Assembly (NCBI GenBank): GCA_937927905.1
Contig: CALFWP010000044.1
Location: 1 to 22,094, forward strand
DNA: 22,094 bases
Source: an uncultured Neomegalonema sp.
GTDB lineage: Bacteria > Pseudomonadota > Alphaproteobacteria > Rhodobacterales > Rhodobacteraceae
Direction: 5' to 3'
This document shows positions 14,349 through 21,955 of the stretch, piece after piece (position 1 is the stretch's first letter; each line of letters starts with the position of its first letter). A model generated the notes under the pieces. The model had not been told where the DNA came from and searched no databases. It saw nothing but the letters and a program-made list of their open reading frames with translations. The translations under genes were made by a program, and so were the position numbers.

Positions 14349-14390
14349 AGGGCCCTCCTTTACTACCGAATATTCTGTTCAGGCCCTATG
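14346..14390 (-). promoter_or_regulatory. Start-codon-occluding stem in the acetyltransferase leader
   Basis: CATAGGGCC (minus strand, 14390-14382) pairs perfectly with GGCCCTATG (14354-14346), whose last three bases are the ATG of the acetyltransferase. The AGGAGG ribosome site (5 nt before the ATG) is partly inside the stem; the loop is about 27 nt. Folding would hide the start, suggesting translational control or a thermometer-like element. Confidence 0.45.
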
Positions 14391-14394
14391 TCTT

Positions 14395-14409
14395 GTGAAC
14401 ACGGTTCAC
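14395..14409 (-). repeat. Hairpin at the fumC stop codon
   Basis: GTGAAC-CGT-GTTCAC forms a 6 bp stem with a 3 nt loop, including the fumC TGA (14408-14406). No T-run follows, so it is not a standard terminator. It may mark the 3' end of the fumC message or be incidental. Confidence 0.3.
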
Positions 14410-15797
14410 TTCGGACCGATCATATTCTTCGGTTTCACCACTCGATCAAACGTCGCTTCATCCACAAACCCCAGCTTTACTGCTTCTTCTTTCAGGGTTG
14501 TTTTGTTTTTATGCGCCGTCTTTGCCACCTTCGTTGCATTATCGTAGCCAATTTCGGGAGCCAGTGCTGTCACAAGCATCAGACTTTCCCACATCAGCTT
14601 TGATATACGTTCTTCATCCGCTTCCAGACCGGCAATACAGTTATCAGTAAACGCCTTTGCCGCATCGCCGATCAGTTGCATGGATTGAAGCAAATTGTAG
14701 GCCATCATCGGCTTGTAAACATTCAGCTCAAAATGACCTTGCGAGCCGGCAAAGCCTATTGCAGCGTCATTGCCCATAACATGTGCACAAACCTGTGTAA
14801 GCGCTTCACATTGAGTAGGGTTAACCTTACCGGGCATAATCGAACTTCCCGGTTCATTTTCCGGTAATATTAGCTCGCCCAAACCGCAGCGCGGTCCGGA
14901 GCCAAGCAAGCGGATATCATTGGCAATCTTGAACAGGCTGGCCGCTACGGTTTTAACCGCACCGGACATCTCTACAATCGCATCATGGGCCGCCAGCGCC
15001 TCGAATTTATTCGGCGCGGTTTCAAAAGGCAGGCCGGTTATATCAGCGGCATGCGCTGCAAAAACTTTATCATATCCTTTTTGGGTATTGAGGCCTGTTC
15101 CGACCGCTGTCCCGCCCTGGGCCAAAAAGTAAACGTTTTTCAGTGCCGTATTGACACGGGATATACCCTGCTTGACCTGATAGGCATACCCTCCGAATTC
15201 CTGCCCGAGTGTCAGCGGCGTTGCATCCTGTGTATGGGTACGCCCGATTTTTATAATCTTTTCAAACGCTTTTTCCTTGGTTGACAGCGCATTATACAAT
15301 GACTGCAAGCCCGGCAATGTAACATCCCGCGCAGTCATGGCGGTTGCGATATGCATAGCCGTCGGAAACGTATCATTCGATGATTGCGACATATTTACGT
15401 GATCATTCGGGTGCACGGGCGATTTGGAACCGATTGTTCCGCCAAGCATCTCAATCGCACGATTGGCTATCACCTCATTCGCATTCATGTTCGATTGCGT
15501 GCCGGAGCCGGTTTGCCAGACAACAAGCGGAAAATTATCATCCAGTTTGCCTTTGATAACCTCATCAGCTGCTTTGACGATCGCTCCACCGATTTTTGTA
15601 TCGAGCTTACCCTGATCCATATTGGTCTGTGCTGCTGCGCGCTTGATGACACCAAGCGAGCGAACCACGCTAACGGGTTGCTTTTCCCATCCGATAGGGA
15701 AGTTCATGATCGAACGCTGTGTCTGCGCACCCCAGTATTTATCCGCCGGAACATCTAAAGGACCGAATGAATCGGATTCCGTGCGTGTCTCAGTCAT
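14406..15797 (-). CDS. fumC: Class II fumarate hydratase
   Basis: A 463-residue, iron-independent fumarase that interconverts fumarate and malate in the citric acid cycle. Motifs: WGAQTQRSIMNFPIG near the start, WQTGSGTQSNMNANEVI (94-110), HPNDHVNMSQSSNDTFPTAM (129-148), GRTHTQDATPLTLGQEF (185-201, catalytic His188) and the signature GSSIMPGKVNP (317-327, catalytic Ser at 318/319). The length matches FumC. GGAGAG precedes the ATG. It lies downstream of sspB with a 96 bp gap and upstream of the GNAT/DUF4169 pair, an arrangement common in this class. Confidence 0.97.
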   Translation of the reverse strand: MTETRTESDSFGPLDVPADKYWGAQTQRSIMNFPIGWEKQPVSVVRSLGVIKRAAAQTNMDQGKLDTKIGGAIVKAADEVIKGKLDDNFPLVVWQTGSGTQSNMNANEVIANRAIEMLGGTIGSKSPVHPNDHVNMSQSSNDTFPTAMHIATAMTARDVTLPGLQSLYNALSTKEKAFEKIIKIGRTHTQDATPLTLGQEFGGYAYQVKQGISRVNTALKNVYFLAQGGTAVGTGLNTQKGYDKVFAAHAADITGLPFETAPNKFEALAAHDAIVEMSGAVKTVAASLFKIANDIRLLGSGPRCGLGELILPENEPGSSIMPGKVNPTQCEALTQVCAHVMGNDAAIGFAGSQGHFELNVYKPMMAYNLLQSMQLIGDAAKAFTDNCIAGLEADEERISKLMWESLMLVTALAPEIGYDNATKVAKTAHKNKTTLKEEAVKLGFVDEATFDRVVKPKNMIGPK

Positions 15798-15893
15798 ATA
15801 AAGTCTCTCCAGGTAATTCCGTTCCCGGACCGTCCCCGGGCCGAAAACCGGAAGGCAAAGTTCTGTCCGCTTTAACGATGCAGACTCCCGTGA

Positions 15894-16385
15894 TTACTTT
15901 TTACGGAAAGCGTCAAGGCTGACAACAGTTCCTTCGCCTGCTTCAGAGTCAGACAGCGAGTCGCCACTATGCGAGGGATCTGTTTTTTCTTCGGATGCAG
16001 GAGGCATAGGCTCAACCTCCTGATCCAGACCACCCGGCGGAATATCGAGCTGAAAATTCACACTCGGGTCCGCAAAGGTTTTAACGGATGCAAAGGGAAC
16101 AACCAGTGTGACAGTTCTTCCGCTAAAGCTTAACCCGACTGAAAAACGGTCCGGCATGACCGCCAGATCCCAGTATTCATGCTGGATTACTATAGTCATT
16201 TCCTCAGGGTATTGTTCCTGTAACCACCCTGGAATCACGACGCCGCGAAGATTTGTACGAAAGGTAATGTAAAAATGCTGTTCACCGGCCAAACCGTTTT
16301 CTGCCGCATAGGACAAAGATTCAGACATAACCCCGCGAAGGGCTTTTCTGGTCAGATCAAGGTAATCAATCGGTTCAACAGACAT
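15894..16385 (-). CDS. sspB: SspB-type ClpXP adaptor (alphaproteobacterial SspB)
   Basis: A 163-residue adaptor that binds the ssrA tag of trapped proteins and tethers them to ClpXP. The substrate-binding domain covers residues 1-110: IDYLDLTRKALRGVM, GEQHFYITFRT, GVVIPGWL, YPEEMTIVIQHEYWDL, FSVGLSFSG and VPFASVKTFADPSVNF, all typical of the alphaproteobacterial family. A disordered linker follows, then a C-terminal VVSLDAFRKK, the likely ClpX-binding tail. It lies directly downstream of the tmRNA gene on the same strand, so the tag RNA and its adaptor are neighbours. I see no firm promoter in the 140 bp between them. Confidence 0.94.
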   Translation of the reverse strand: MSVEPIDYLDLTRKALRGVMSESLSYAAENGLAGEQHFYITFRTNLRGVVIPGWLQEQYPEEMTIVIQHEYWDLAVMPDRFSVGLSFSGRTVTLVVPFASVKTFADPSVNFQLDIPPGGLDQEVEPMPPASEEKTDPSHSGDSLSDSEAGEGTVVSLDAFRKK

Positions 16386-16525
16386 GTTACGCTCACAGTT
16401 TACTTAATGGACCATAACAAATTTCGGGATACGAAAAAGCGAATTTTGCACAGCGCATAACAAAATCCGTTTTCGAATATTGCGCCGGATACACAGATCC
16501 GGATTTAACAGCGTGACAGAGGCGG

Positions 16526-16565
16526 AAAAATTTAGGAGTGGAGGCTTCTGTTGCCAGGTGCCTCC
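16526..16565 (-). terminator. Likely terminator of the tmRNA gene
   Basis: On the minus strand, GGAGGC (16565-16560) and GCCTCC (16545-16540) pair around a 14 nt loop. After ACTCCT and AAA, five T follow (within 16533-16526). The stem may also be part of the 3' fold of the coding piece. Confidence 0.5.
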
Positions 16566-16840
16566 GGACCCCGCTCTAACCGGCTAGGGCTAGAGAGTCA
16601 GTTCCGATTTAGGCACTGCTTACGCAGCGACTGCAACCGGAGCACTATTGTCATTTGCAATTGTGCGAACGGCCCGATAACGGCGGAACCATGCCGGGTA
16701 AAAGCTAACGCCTTTCAACGTCCGTCGATCCTATTTCGACCCCGTCCGCCCTCAAATGAAGGGAGTATTGGTGGAGTCGCCGGGTACCGCCCCCGGGTCC
16801 GAGCCATCTATTACACGCGCGTTTATCACCATAGTCCTCT
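16534..16840 (-). ncRNA. ssrA: Circularly permuted two-piece tmRNA (alpha-tmRNA)
   Basis: tmRNA rescues stalled ribosomes and adds a degradation tag. Read on the minus strand, the acceptor piece comes first (about 16840-16769): T-stem CCGGG/CCCGG around a GGCGGTA loop (16796-16780), then CGACTCC and ACCA ending at 16769. A 25 nt spacer that is normally removed follows. The coding piece starts at 16743 with GGGGTCG, which pairs with CGACTCC over 7 bp (one G-U), followed by the GATCGACGG D-loop-like segment. The tag frame (16658-16620) encodes ANDNSAPVAVAA and TAA. A hairpin (16565-16540) and T-run (16533-16526) end the gene. The 5' end of the acceptor piece is approximate. Confidence 0.96.
16620..16658 (-). 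other. tmRNA tag-peptide reading frame
   Basis: The resume codon GCA (16658-16656) opens a 12-codon frame, ANDNSAPVAVAA, closed by TAA at 16622-16620. With the Ala carried by tmRNA, the tag is AANDNSAPVAVAA. The AANDN start is the segment read by SspB and AVAA is the ClpX-recognised end, both conserved in alphaproteobacteria. Confidence 0.95.
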
Positions 16841-16855
16841 TGCGAAGACACAGTT

Positions 16856-16884
16856 ACTATAGGTGCTTATCAGATATATTGAAA
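16856..16884 (-). promoter_or_regulatory. ssrA: Possible tmRNA promoter
   Basis: On the minus strand, TTTCAA (16884-16879) and TATAGT (16861-16856) are spaced by 17 nt. Transcription would begin near 16849, just before the acceptor piece. The -10 is good and the -35 poor, so this is a position-supported guess. Confidence 0.35.
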
Positions 16885-16995
16885 GAGGGTACCGGTTCAT
16901 TTTTCCGGTTTTACGGATTGCGGTGTGTTATAAGGATTTAAGGATTTCACACGACACATGAATGTATCGTGATGATATCTCCCCTCCGAAACACT

Positions 16996-17024
16996 GTGAC
17001 CGATCTTGATGATCGCGTTATAAT
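16996..17024 (+). promoter_or_regulatory. bpt promoter with a dyad in the spacer
   Basis: GTGACC (16996-17001) and a perfect TATAAT (17019-17024) are separated by 17 bp. Transcription would begin near 17031, leaving only about 13 nt before the ATG at 17044. The spacer holds a perfect dyad, CGATC-TTGAT-GATCG (17001-17015), which is operator-like. Confidence 0.6.
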
Positions 17025-17043
17025 CGGGGTAGTAATCACTCCG

Positions 17044-17772
17044 ATGAGTGAGCAAAGACACAGCAATCTTAGATTTTATCTGACAGAGGCACAGCCCTGT
17101 CCTTATTTGCCTCAGCGAATGGAGCGAAAAGTCTTTACGCCTTTGCGCGGAAGTCTGGCGGCGGATTTGAATGATACGCTATCGGTTAATGGGTTCCGGC
17201 GCAGTCAGAATGTCGCCTACAGGCCGCAATGCCCGGGCTGTAATGCCTGTATCGCCACACGTATTATTGCCAATGAATTTGAACCGTCCCGCTCCGACAA
17301 ACGCACCTTGAAGCGCAACCGGACTTTGCGGCGTATGGTCCGGCCTTCAACCGCCACCGAAGAGCAGTATCAGCTGTTCCGTAAATACCTCGGCTCCCGT
17401 CATGCGGACGGTGCCATGTCCGAGATGGATGCGCTAGATTTTGCTTCCATGATTGAGGACAGCACAGTCCGGACGCAGGTTATTGAATATCATGAGGTCA
17501 GTGACTGCGGGGATCCGGTTCTGGTCGCCGCCTGTCTTACGGATGTCATGGCGGATGGTGTTTCACTGGTTTACAGTTTTTTCGATCCGGACCGGACCAG
17601 AGACAGCCTCGGCAACTTCATCATTCTTGATCATGTTGATCTGACCAAAGCACTCGGATTGTCTTATGTTTATTTGGGCTACTGGGTCGATGGGTGCCGG
17701 AAAATGGCGTATAAAACGCGCTTTAAACCCGCCGAAACCCTGATCGGGACCCGGTGGGTTCGTGCTGAATAA
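17044..17772 (+). CDS. bpt: Aspartate/glutamate leucyltransferase (Bpt)
   Basis: A 242-residue aminoacyl-tRNA-protein transferase that adds Leu to proteins with N-terminal Asp or Glu, making N-degrons recognised by ClpS for ClpAP. Motifs in order: LRFYLTEAQPCPYLPQRMER, GFRRSQNVAYRPQCPGCNAC (with the conserved CPXCXXC), VYSFFDPD near residues 178-185, and YVYLGYWVDGCRKMAYKTRF near the C-terminus. The frame is open from ATG 16969, but the promoter at 16996-17024 lies inside that extension, and family members begin close to the FYLT segment, so I choose 17044. The leader is very short and has no clear ribosome site. It is divergent from the tmRNA gene and converges on putA with a 12 bp gap. Confidence 0.93.
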   Translation: MSEQRHSNLRFYLTEAQPCPYLPQRMERKVFTPLRGSLAADLNDTLSVNGFRRSQNVAYRPQCPGCNACIATRIIANEFEPSRSDKRTLKRNRTLRRMVRPSTATEEQYQLFRKYLGSRHADGAMSEMDALDFASMIEDSTVRTQVIEYHEVSDCGDPVLVAACLTDVMADGVSLVYSFFDPDRTRDSLGNFIILDHVDLTKALGLSYVYLGYWVDGCRKMAYKTRFKPAETLIGTRWVRAE

Positions 17773-17784
17773 CCCGTAAGACGC

Positions 17785-20700
17785 TTATCCCGCCGCCGCC
17801 AGCAATGTCGCATTCCCGCCCGCCGCCGTGGTGTCGATACACAGCACAGATTCATGCGTATAAGCAGACGGTGATATCATATCCGTAATGAGAGTCATGA
17901 TTGCACCCTCCCTTGCGGCAACGAATCGCCTTATAGAGTCGTCATCACCAGCGTAAGCCACACCATCAATCGCCGCATCGCACAACATCTTATCAGACGC
18001 AGTACCCTCTATTAATGCAACCGGCAGGCCGGATGCTTCAAGCTCATTTAAAACACTCTTCTGCCGCGCGTCCAACATACCCAGCGCAATGACACAGTTT
18101 CCGGCGCGTAACGCCTGAACCACTTGTGCAAGCAGGGCCTCCGGAGACGGACCCAGACACAGAATGCGCCCCTTCGGAAGCAGCGTCAACCGATTGGATT
18201 CGCCTGTCGGTCCGGGCAGGTCAATCGGCCCTGTGTCAAGCGCCGCAGCCGCTGTCATCGCCTGTGCCGCCTGACCGCGCAGGATCAGGCGCAAAGCAGA
18301 AACCCTGTCGGCACGAACGGCCCATTCATCGCCTTGCAGGGCATCAAAGGCCGCGTCAATCTCTGCGGCGTCAGGCATAGACAATGTATCCGCTATGACA
18401 GTCTTTGCGCCTTCATCTGTCAGAAGCGAGTTGCGGAAACCGGCCAGATAATGCGGACCACCGGCCTTCGGGCCCGTTCCGGATAAACCATGCCCGCCGA
18501 ATGGCTGTGATCCGACAACGGCACCGATCTGATTGCGGTTTACATAGAAATTGCCGACTTTCACACGATCCACCAAATGTTGCACACGCCGGTCAATACG
18601 GGTGTGCAATCCGAATGTCAGACCGTAGCCGCGCTTGTTTACAGCCTCAACCACATTATCAAGCTTTTCACTGTCAAAACGCGCAATATGCAGGACAGGT
18701 CCGAAAATTTCTTCAGGCATCTCACCGATACCATTGACGCGGATCACGGTCGGCGGGACAAACCACCCTGTATCGGGTGCATCCATCTGTTTGAGTATGC
18801 GCCCGCTGCCCTCAGCTTCGGCAATATAATCGAGGATGCCGTTTCTCGCCTCTTGATCAATCACCGGACCGGCATCCGTGGACAGGGACAACGGATCGCC
18901 GATGGTCAATGCATCCATGGCACCAAAGAGCATTTCCAGAATACGCTCTTCAATATCCCGCTGAATATAGAGGATTCTGAGTGCTGAACAGCGCTGTCCC
19001 GCGCTTTGAAAAGCACTGGCGAGGATATCACGCACGGCCTGTTCAGGGAGCGCCGTGCTATCGACTATCATTGCATTAAGGCCACCGGTTTCCGCAATCA
19101 GCATGGCAGCTGGTGCTGACAGAGCAAGTTGCCGATCGATAATTTTGGCAACTTCTGTCGAGCCGGTAAAACACACCCCTCCTATTTCCGGGTCCGACGT
19201 TATCGCCGCGCCGGTATCCCCGGCTCCGCAGATCAGCCGCAGCACCTCTTCCGGCACATCGGCCTGATGCAACAGGCGGACAGCTAGCGCGGCAATCAGA
19301 GATGTCTGCTCCGCCGGTTTTGCGACAACACTGTTTCCTGTGGCCAGTGCCGCCGCAATCTGTCCGGTAAAGATGGCCAGCGGAAAATTCCAGGGCGAGA
19401 TACAGACGATGACCCCGCGCGGCTGGCTCTCTGCTTCATTCAGAACCGCCTGATCCGCATAATAACGCAGAAAATCTGCCGCTTCGCGCAATTCACCTAT
19501 ACAGTCCATAAGTGTCTTGCCCGCTTCACGGGTCAGTAAAGTGAAAATCTCGTAGGCATTCCGTTCGTAGAGATCTGCAGCCCTGCGCAAAATATCCGCA
19601 CGCTCAACCACAGGAACCGCAGCCCATGCATTAAATGCAGCCAAAGCAATCCCGATTTCAGCGCGTGCTTCGTCAAACGTTGCATCAGCAACATCCCCGA
19701 CATGATCGGCGGGGTTTGCCGGATTGTAAATAGCGCGCGGCGAAGCGGACCCTGCCCCGGCCTGCCATATTCTGCCCTCAAAGCGGGACCGGCCCTTTTC
19801 TATTATCGCGATGTGACCGGGATCGGTAATGTCCCAGCCCTTGGAATTGCGACGCGCTCCGAACAGCGTTTCCGGATGTCTGATCACAGAGTTACGGCCC
19901 CCATCCGCCAGCTCAAACGGATCCCGTGCGATATACTCAGGGCTGACTTCCTCATCCACAATCTGATTGACAAAAGAGCTGTTGGCGCCGTTTTCCAGCA
20001 ACCGCCGCACAAGATAGGCCAGCAGATCACGATGCGCACCGACCGGGGCATAAATCCGGCACCGGGTTTTTTCCTCCTGCATAACAATATCATGCAGATT
20101 TTCGCCCATGCCATGCAGCCGCTGAAATTCGAAGCTATCCCGGTCATCACCCGCCATTTCGAGAATGGCCGCAACACTATGTGCGTTATGAGTGGCAAAT
20201 TGCGGATAAATGCGATCCCGCATCGACAACAGCTTGCGCGCATTGGCGATATAGCTGACATCGGTATTGGCTTTGCGGGTAAAAACCGGAAATCCTGCCA
20301 GACCAAGAACCTGCGCTCTTTTAACCTCCGCATCCCAATACGCGCCCTTGACGAGACGCACCATAACCTTGCGGTCCAGACGTTGTGTCAAAGCATAAAG
20401 CCAGTCGATCACATGAGCGCAACGTATCCCGTAGGCCTGGACCACAACGCCGAAACCATCCCAGCCCGCAAGTGAAGGGTCGGACAGAACCCTTTCAATC
20501 ATATCGAGTGATATATCAAGCCTGTCGGCCTCTTCCGCATCAATATTCAGACCGATATTTGCCATCTTCGCCGCCTGTGCCAATTGCAGCAGGCGTGCGG
20601 AAAGCTCCGGCAAAGTCGTTTCATGTTGTGAAAACTCATATCGCGGATGCAGCGCGGATAATTTGACGGAAATACCAGGATTTTCGCGGATATCATCTGA

Positions 20701-21378
20701 CTTTGCGCACGCTGCGATGGCGGCAATCGCCTGCGCATAGGCACCATGATAACGGGCAGCATCCGTTTCTGTGCGGGCGGCCTCGCCCAGCATATCATAA
20801 GAATAGCTGTATCCGCGCTGGACCATCGGCGCCCCGCGTTTAGCGGCTTCACGGATATCACGCCCGAGGACGAATTGTGCGCCCATCTCCCGCATGGCAC
20901 GGCCAACAGCGGTACGGATCACCGGCTCTCCAAGACGACGGACAGCACTGCGTAAACTGCCGGCAATGCCCTCTTCCGCATCATCCTCCAGCACCCGACC
21001 GGTCAGCATAAGCGCCCATGTCGAGGCATTGACCAACATCGAACCTGAATCGCCGATATGCGCGCCCCAGTTATTGGGTACGATCTTGTCCTGAATCAGG
21101 TCATCTACAGTCCCGGCATCCGGCACTCTCAACAGCGCTTCGGCAAGGCACATTAGCGCAATGCCCTCTTTCGTAGACAATCCGAATTCCGCAAGAAACG
21201 CTTCCATAATACCCGGCTGTCCCGCCGAGCGGACTTTTACAACCAGACCGGCCGCCTTTACACAGATACGCTCTCTGGCCACAAGCGGCAGGTCCGCCAA
21301 ACGTATAAGACGCGCCAGGGCCTGCGCCTCATCTTCCAACATTGCATTGCGTATCCGGTCGCGTATTTCATTCGGCAT
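17785..21378 (-). CDS. putA: Bifunctional proline dehydrogenase / glutamate-semialdehyde (P5C) dehydrogenase
   Basis: A 1197-residue flavoenzyme that oxidises proline to P5C and then to glutamate. No ribbon-helix-helix DNA-binding domain is present; an N-terminal helical domain leads into the FAD-binding proline dehydrogenase barrel (about 225-500), with GISVKLSALHPRYE, RLVKGAYWDAEVKRAQ (341-356) and the substrate loop YLVRRLLENGANSSFV. The P5C dehydrogenase domain (about 545-995) has ISPWNFPLA, AETGG (Glu763), GQRCSALR (Cys797) and EEIFGPVL. A further about 200 residues form the C-terminal domain of long 'type B' PutA. The frame extends to ATG 21396, but GGAGG (21391-21387) sits 8 nt before ATG 21378, which I take as the start. 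A divergent Lrp-type gene is the likely activator. Confidence 0.96.
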   Translation of the reverse strand: MPNEIRDRIRNAMLEDEAQALARLIRLADLPLVARERICVKAAGLVVKVRSAGQPGIMEAFLAEFGLSTKEGIALMCLAEALLRVPDAGTVDDLIQDKIVPNNWGAHIGDSGSMLVNASTWALMLTGRVLEDDAEEGIAGSLRSAVRRLGEPVIRTAVGRAMREMGAQFVLGRDIREAAKRGAPMVQRGYSYSYDMLGEAARTETDAARYHGAYAQAIAAIAACAKSDDIRENPGISVKLSALHPRYEFSQHETTLPELSARLLQLAQAAKMANIGLNIDAEEADRLDISLDMIERVLSDPSLAGWDGFGVVVQAYGIRCAHVIDWLYALTQRLDRKVMVRLVKGAYWDAEVKRAQVLGLAGFPVFTRKANTDVSYIANARKLLSMRDRIYPQFATHNAHSVAAILEMAGDDRDSFEFQRLHGMGENLHDIVMQEEKTRCRIYAPVGAHRDLLAYLVRRLLENGANSSFVNQIVDEEVSPEYIARDPFELADGGRNSVIRHPETLFGARRNSKGWDITDPGHIAIIEKGRSRFEGRIWQAGAGSASPRAIYNPANPADHVGDVADATFDEARAEIGIALAAFNAWAAVPVVERADILRRAADLYERNAYEIFTLLTREAGKTLMDCIGELREAADFLRYYADQAVLNEAESQPRGVIVCISPWNFPLAIFTGQIAAALATGNSVVAKPAEQTSLIAALAVRLLHQADVPEEVLRLICGAGDTGAAITSDPEIGGVCFTGSTEVAKIIDRQLALSAPAAMLIAETGGLNAMIVDSTALPEQAVRDILASAFQSAGQRCSALRILYIQRDIEERILEMLFGAMDALTIGDPLSLSTDAGPVIDQEARNGILDYIAEAEGSGRILKQMDAPDTGWFVPPTVIRVNGIGEMPEEIFGPVLHIARFDSEKLDNVVEAVNKRGYGLTFGLHTRIDRRVQHLVDRVKVGNFYVNRNQIGAVVGSQPFGGHGLSGTGPKAGGPHYLAGFRNSLLTDEGAKTVIADTLSMPDAAEIDAAFDALQGDEWAVRADRVSALRLILRGQAAQAMTAAAALDTGPIDLPGPTGESNRLTLLPKGRILCLGPSPEALLAQVVQALRAGNCVIALGMLDARQKSVLNELEASGLPVALIEGTASDKMLCDAAIDGVAYAGDDDSIRRFVAAREGAIMTLITDMISPSAYTHESVLCIDTTAAGGNATLLAAAG

Positions 21379-21445
21379 ATTACAACCCTCCATCACCGGA
21401 AGAATAGCGGAAGCGGAGACGGTACAGAGTTTGAAAACCTTATAA

Positions 21446-21466
21446 TTTTAGGGAAATCAGCTAAAA
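21446..21466. promoter_or_regulatory. Candidate PutR/Lrp operator between putA and putR
   Basis: TTTTAG (21446-21451) and CTAAAA (21461-21466) form a perfect inverted repeat around a 9 bp centre. It lies in the 118 bp divergent region, 31 bp before the regulator start and about 70 bp before the putA start. AT-rich dyads of this kind suit Lrp-family binding. Confidence 0.45.
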
Positions 21467-21496
21467 AACAGCAATAAACAACTCAAAAGAACAATC

Positions 21497-21955
21497 ATGA
21501 CCGCCAAAGCAAATCAAATAGACCGCATAGATCGCAAAATTCTCAAAGAACTGGAAAAAGACGGCCGCATGCCCGCCGCCCAACTCTCGGAAAAAGTGGG
21601 CTTATCCAAATCACCAGTGATGACACGCATCAGGCGGCTGGAAACAGCTGGGTATATCAAAGGATACACAGCCCGCCTTGATCACGATAAACTTGGAGAT
21701 GCGCAGACCGCTTTTGTACAGGTAACACTCTCAGACACAACGACAGAAGCACTCGAAGCCTTCAATGCGGCTGTCTGTGAAAAACCGGAAATTGTAGCAT
21801 GCCATATGATTGCCGGCAGTTTTGACTACCTTTTGAAGGTACGCACCAAAGACATTGCATCCTACCGCAAAACATTGGGCGAAAGCATTGCACGCCTGCC
21901 ATACGCAATGCAGACCTCGACCTTTATGGTAATGGAAGCCGTGAAAGAAGAATAA
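21497..21955 (+). CDS. putR: Lrp/AsnC family transcriptional regulator, probable proline-responsive activator of putA
   Basis: A 152-residue regulator. The N-terminal winged helix-turn-helix is typical (IDRIDRKILKELEKDGRMPAAQLSEKVGLSKSPVMTRIRRLETAGYIKGYTARLD, about residues 8-62). The rest is the RAM effector-binding domain, including VTLSDTTTEALEAFNAAV, IVACHMIAGSFDYLLKVRTKDI and the C-terminal TSTFMVMEAVKE. Divergent orientation from putA is the usual arrangement for alphaproteobacterial PutR, which activates putA with proline. The specific ligand is inferred from context, not from residues. Confidence 0.92.
   Translation: MTAKANQIDRIDRKILKELEKDGRMPAAQLSEKVGLSKSPVMTRIRRLETAGYIKGYTARLDHDKLGDAQTAFVQVTLSDTTTEALEAFNAAVCEKPEIVACHMIAGSFDYLLKVRTKDIASYRKTLGESIARLPYAMQTSTFMVMEAVKEE

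Noticed and set aside
15819..15843. CCCGG/CCGGG inverted repeat between sspB and fumC
   Set aside because: No T-run follows on the transcribed strand, and the repeat is short and GC-rich, so a terminator call is not supported.
16551..16862. Plus-strand frame of about 103 codons over the tmRNA region
   Set aside because: The region is explained in full by the minus-strand tmRNA (acceptor stem, CCA end, tag frame), so the plus-strand frame is a shadow.
16969..17043. N-terminal extension of Bpt from ATG 16969
   Set aside because: A consensus-like promoter lies inside it and the extra residues do not fit the family N-terminus, so the ATG at 17044 is preferred.
19702..20475. Long plus-strand frame of 257 codons opposite putA
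   Set aside because: It lies wholly within the conserved proline dehydrogenase/P5C dehydrogenase coding sequence on the other strand and resembles no family; it is an antisense shadow.
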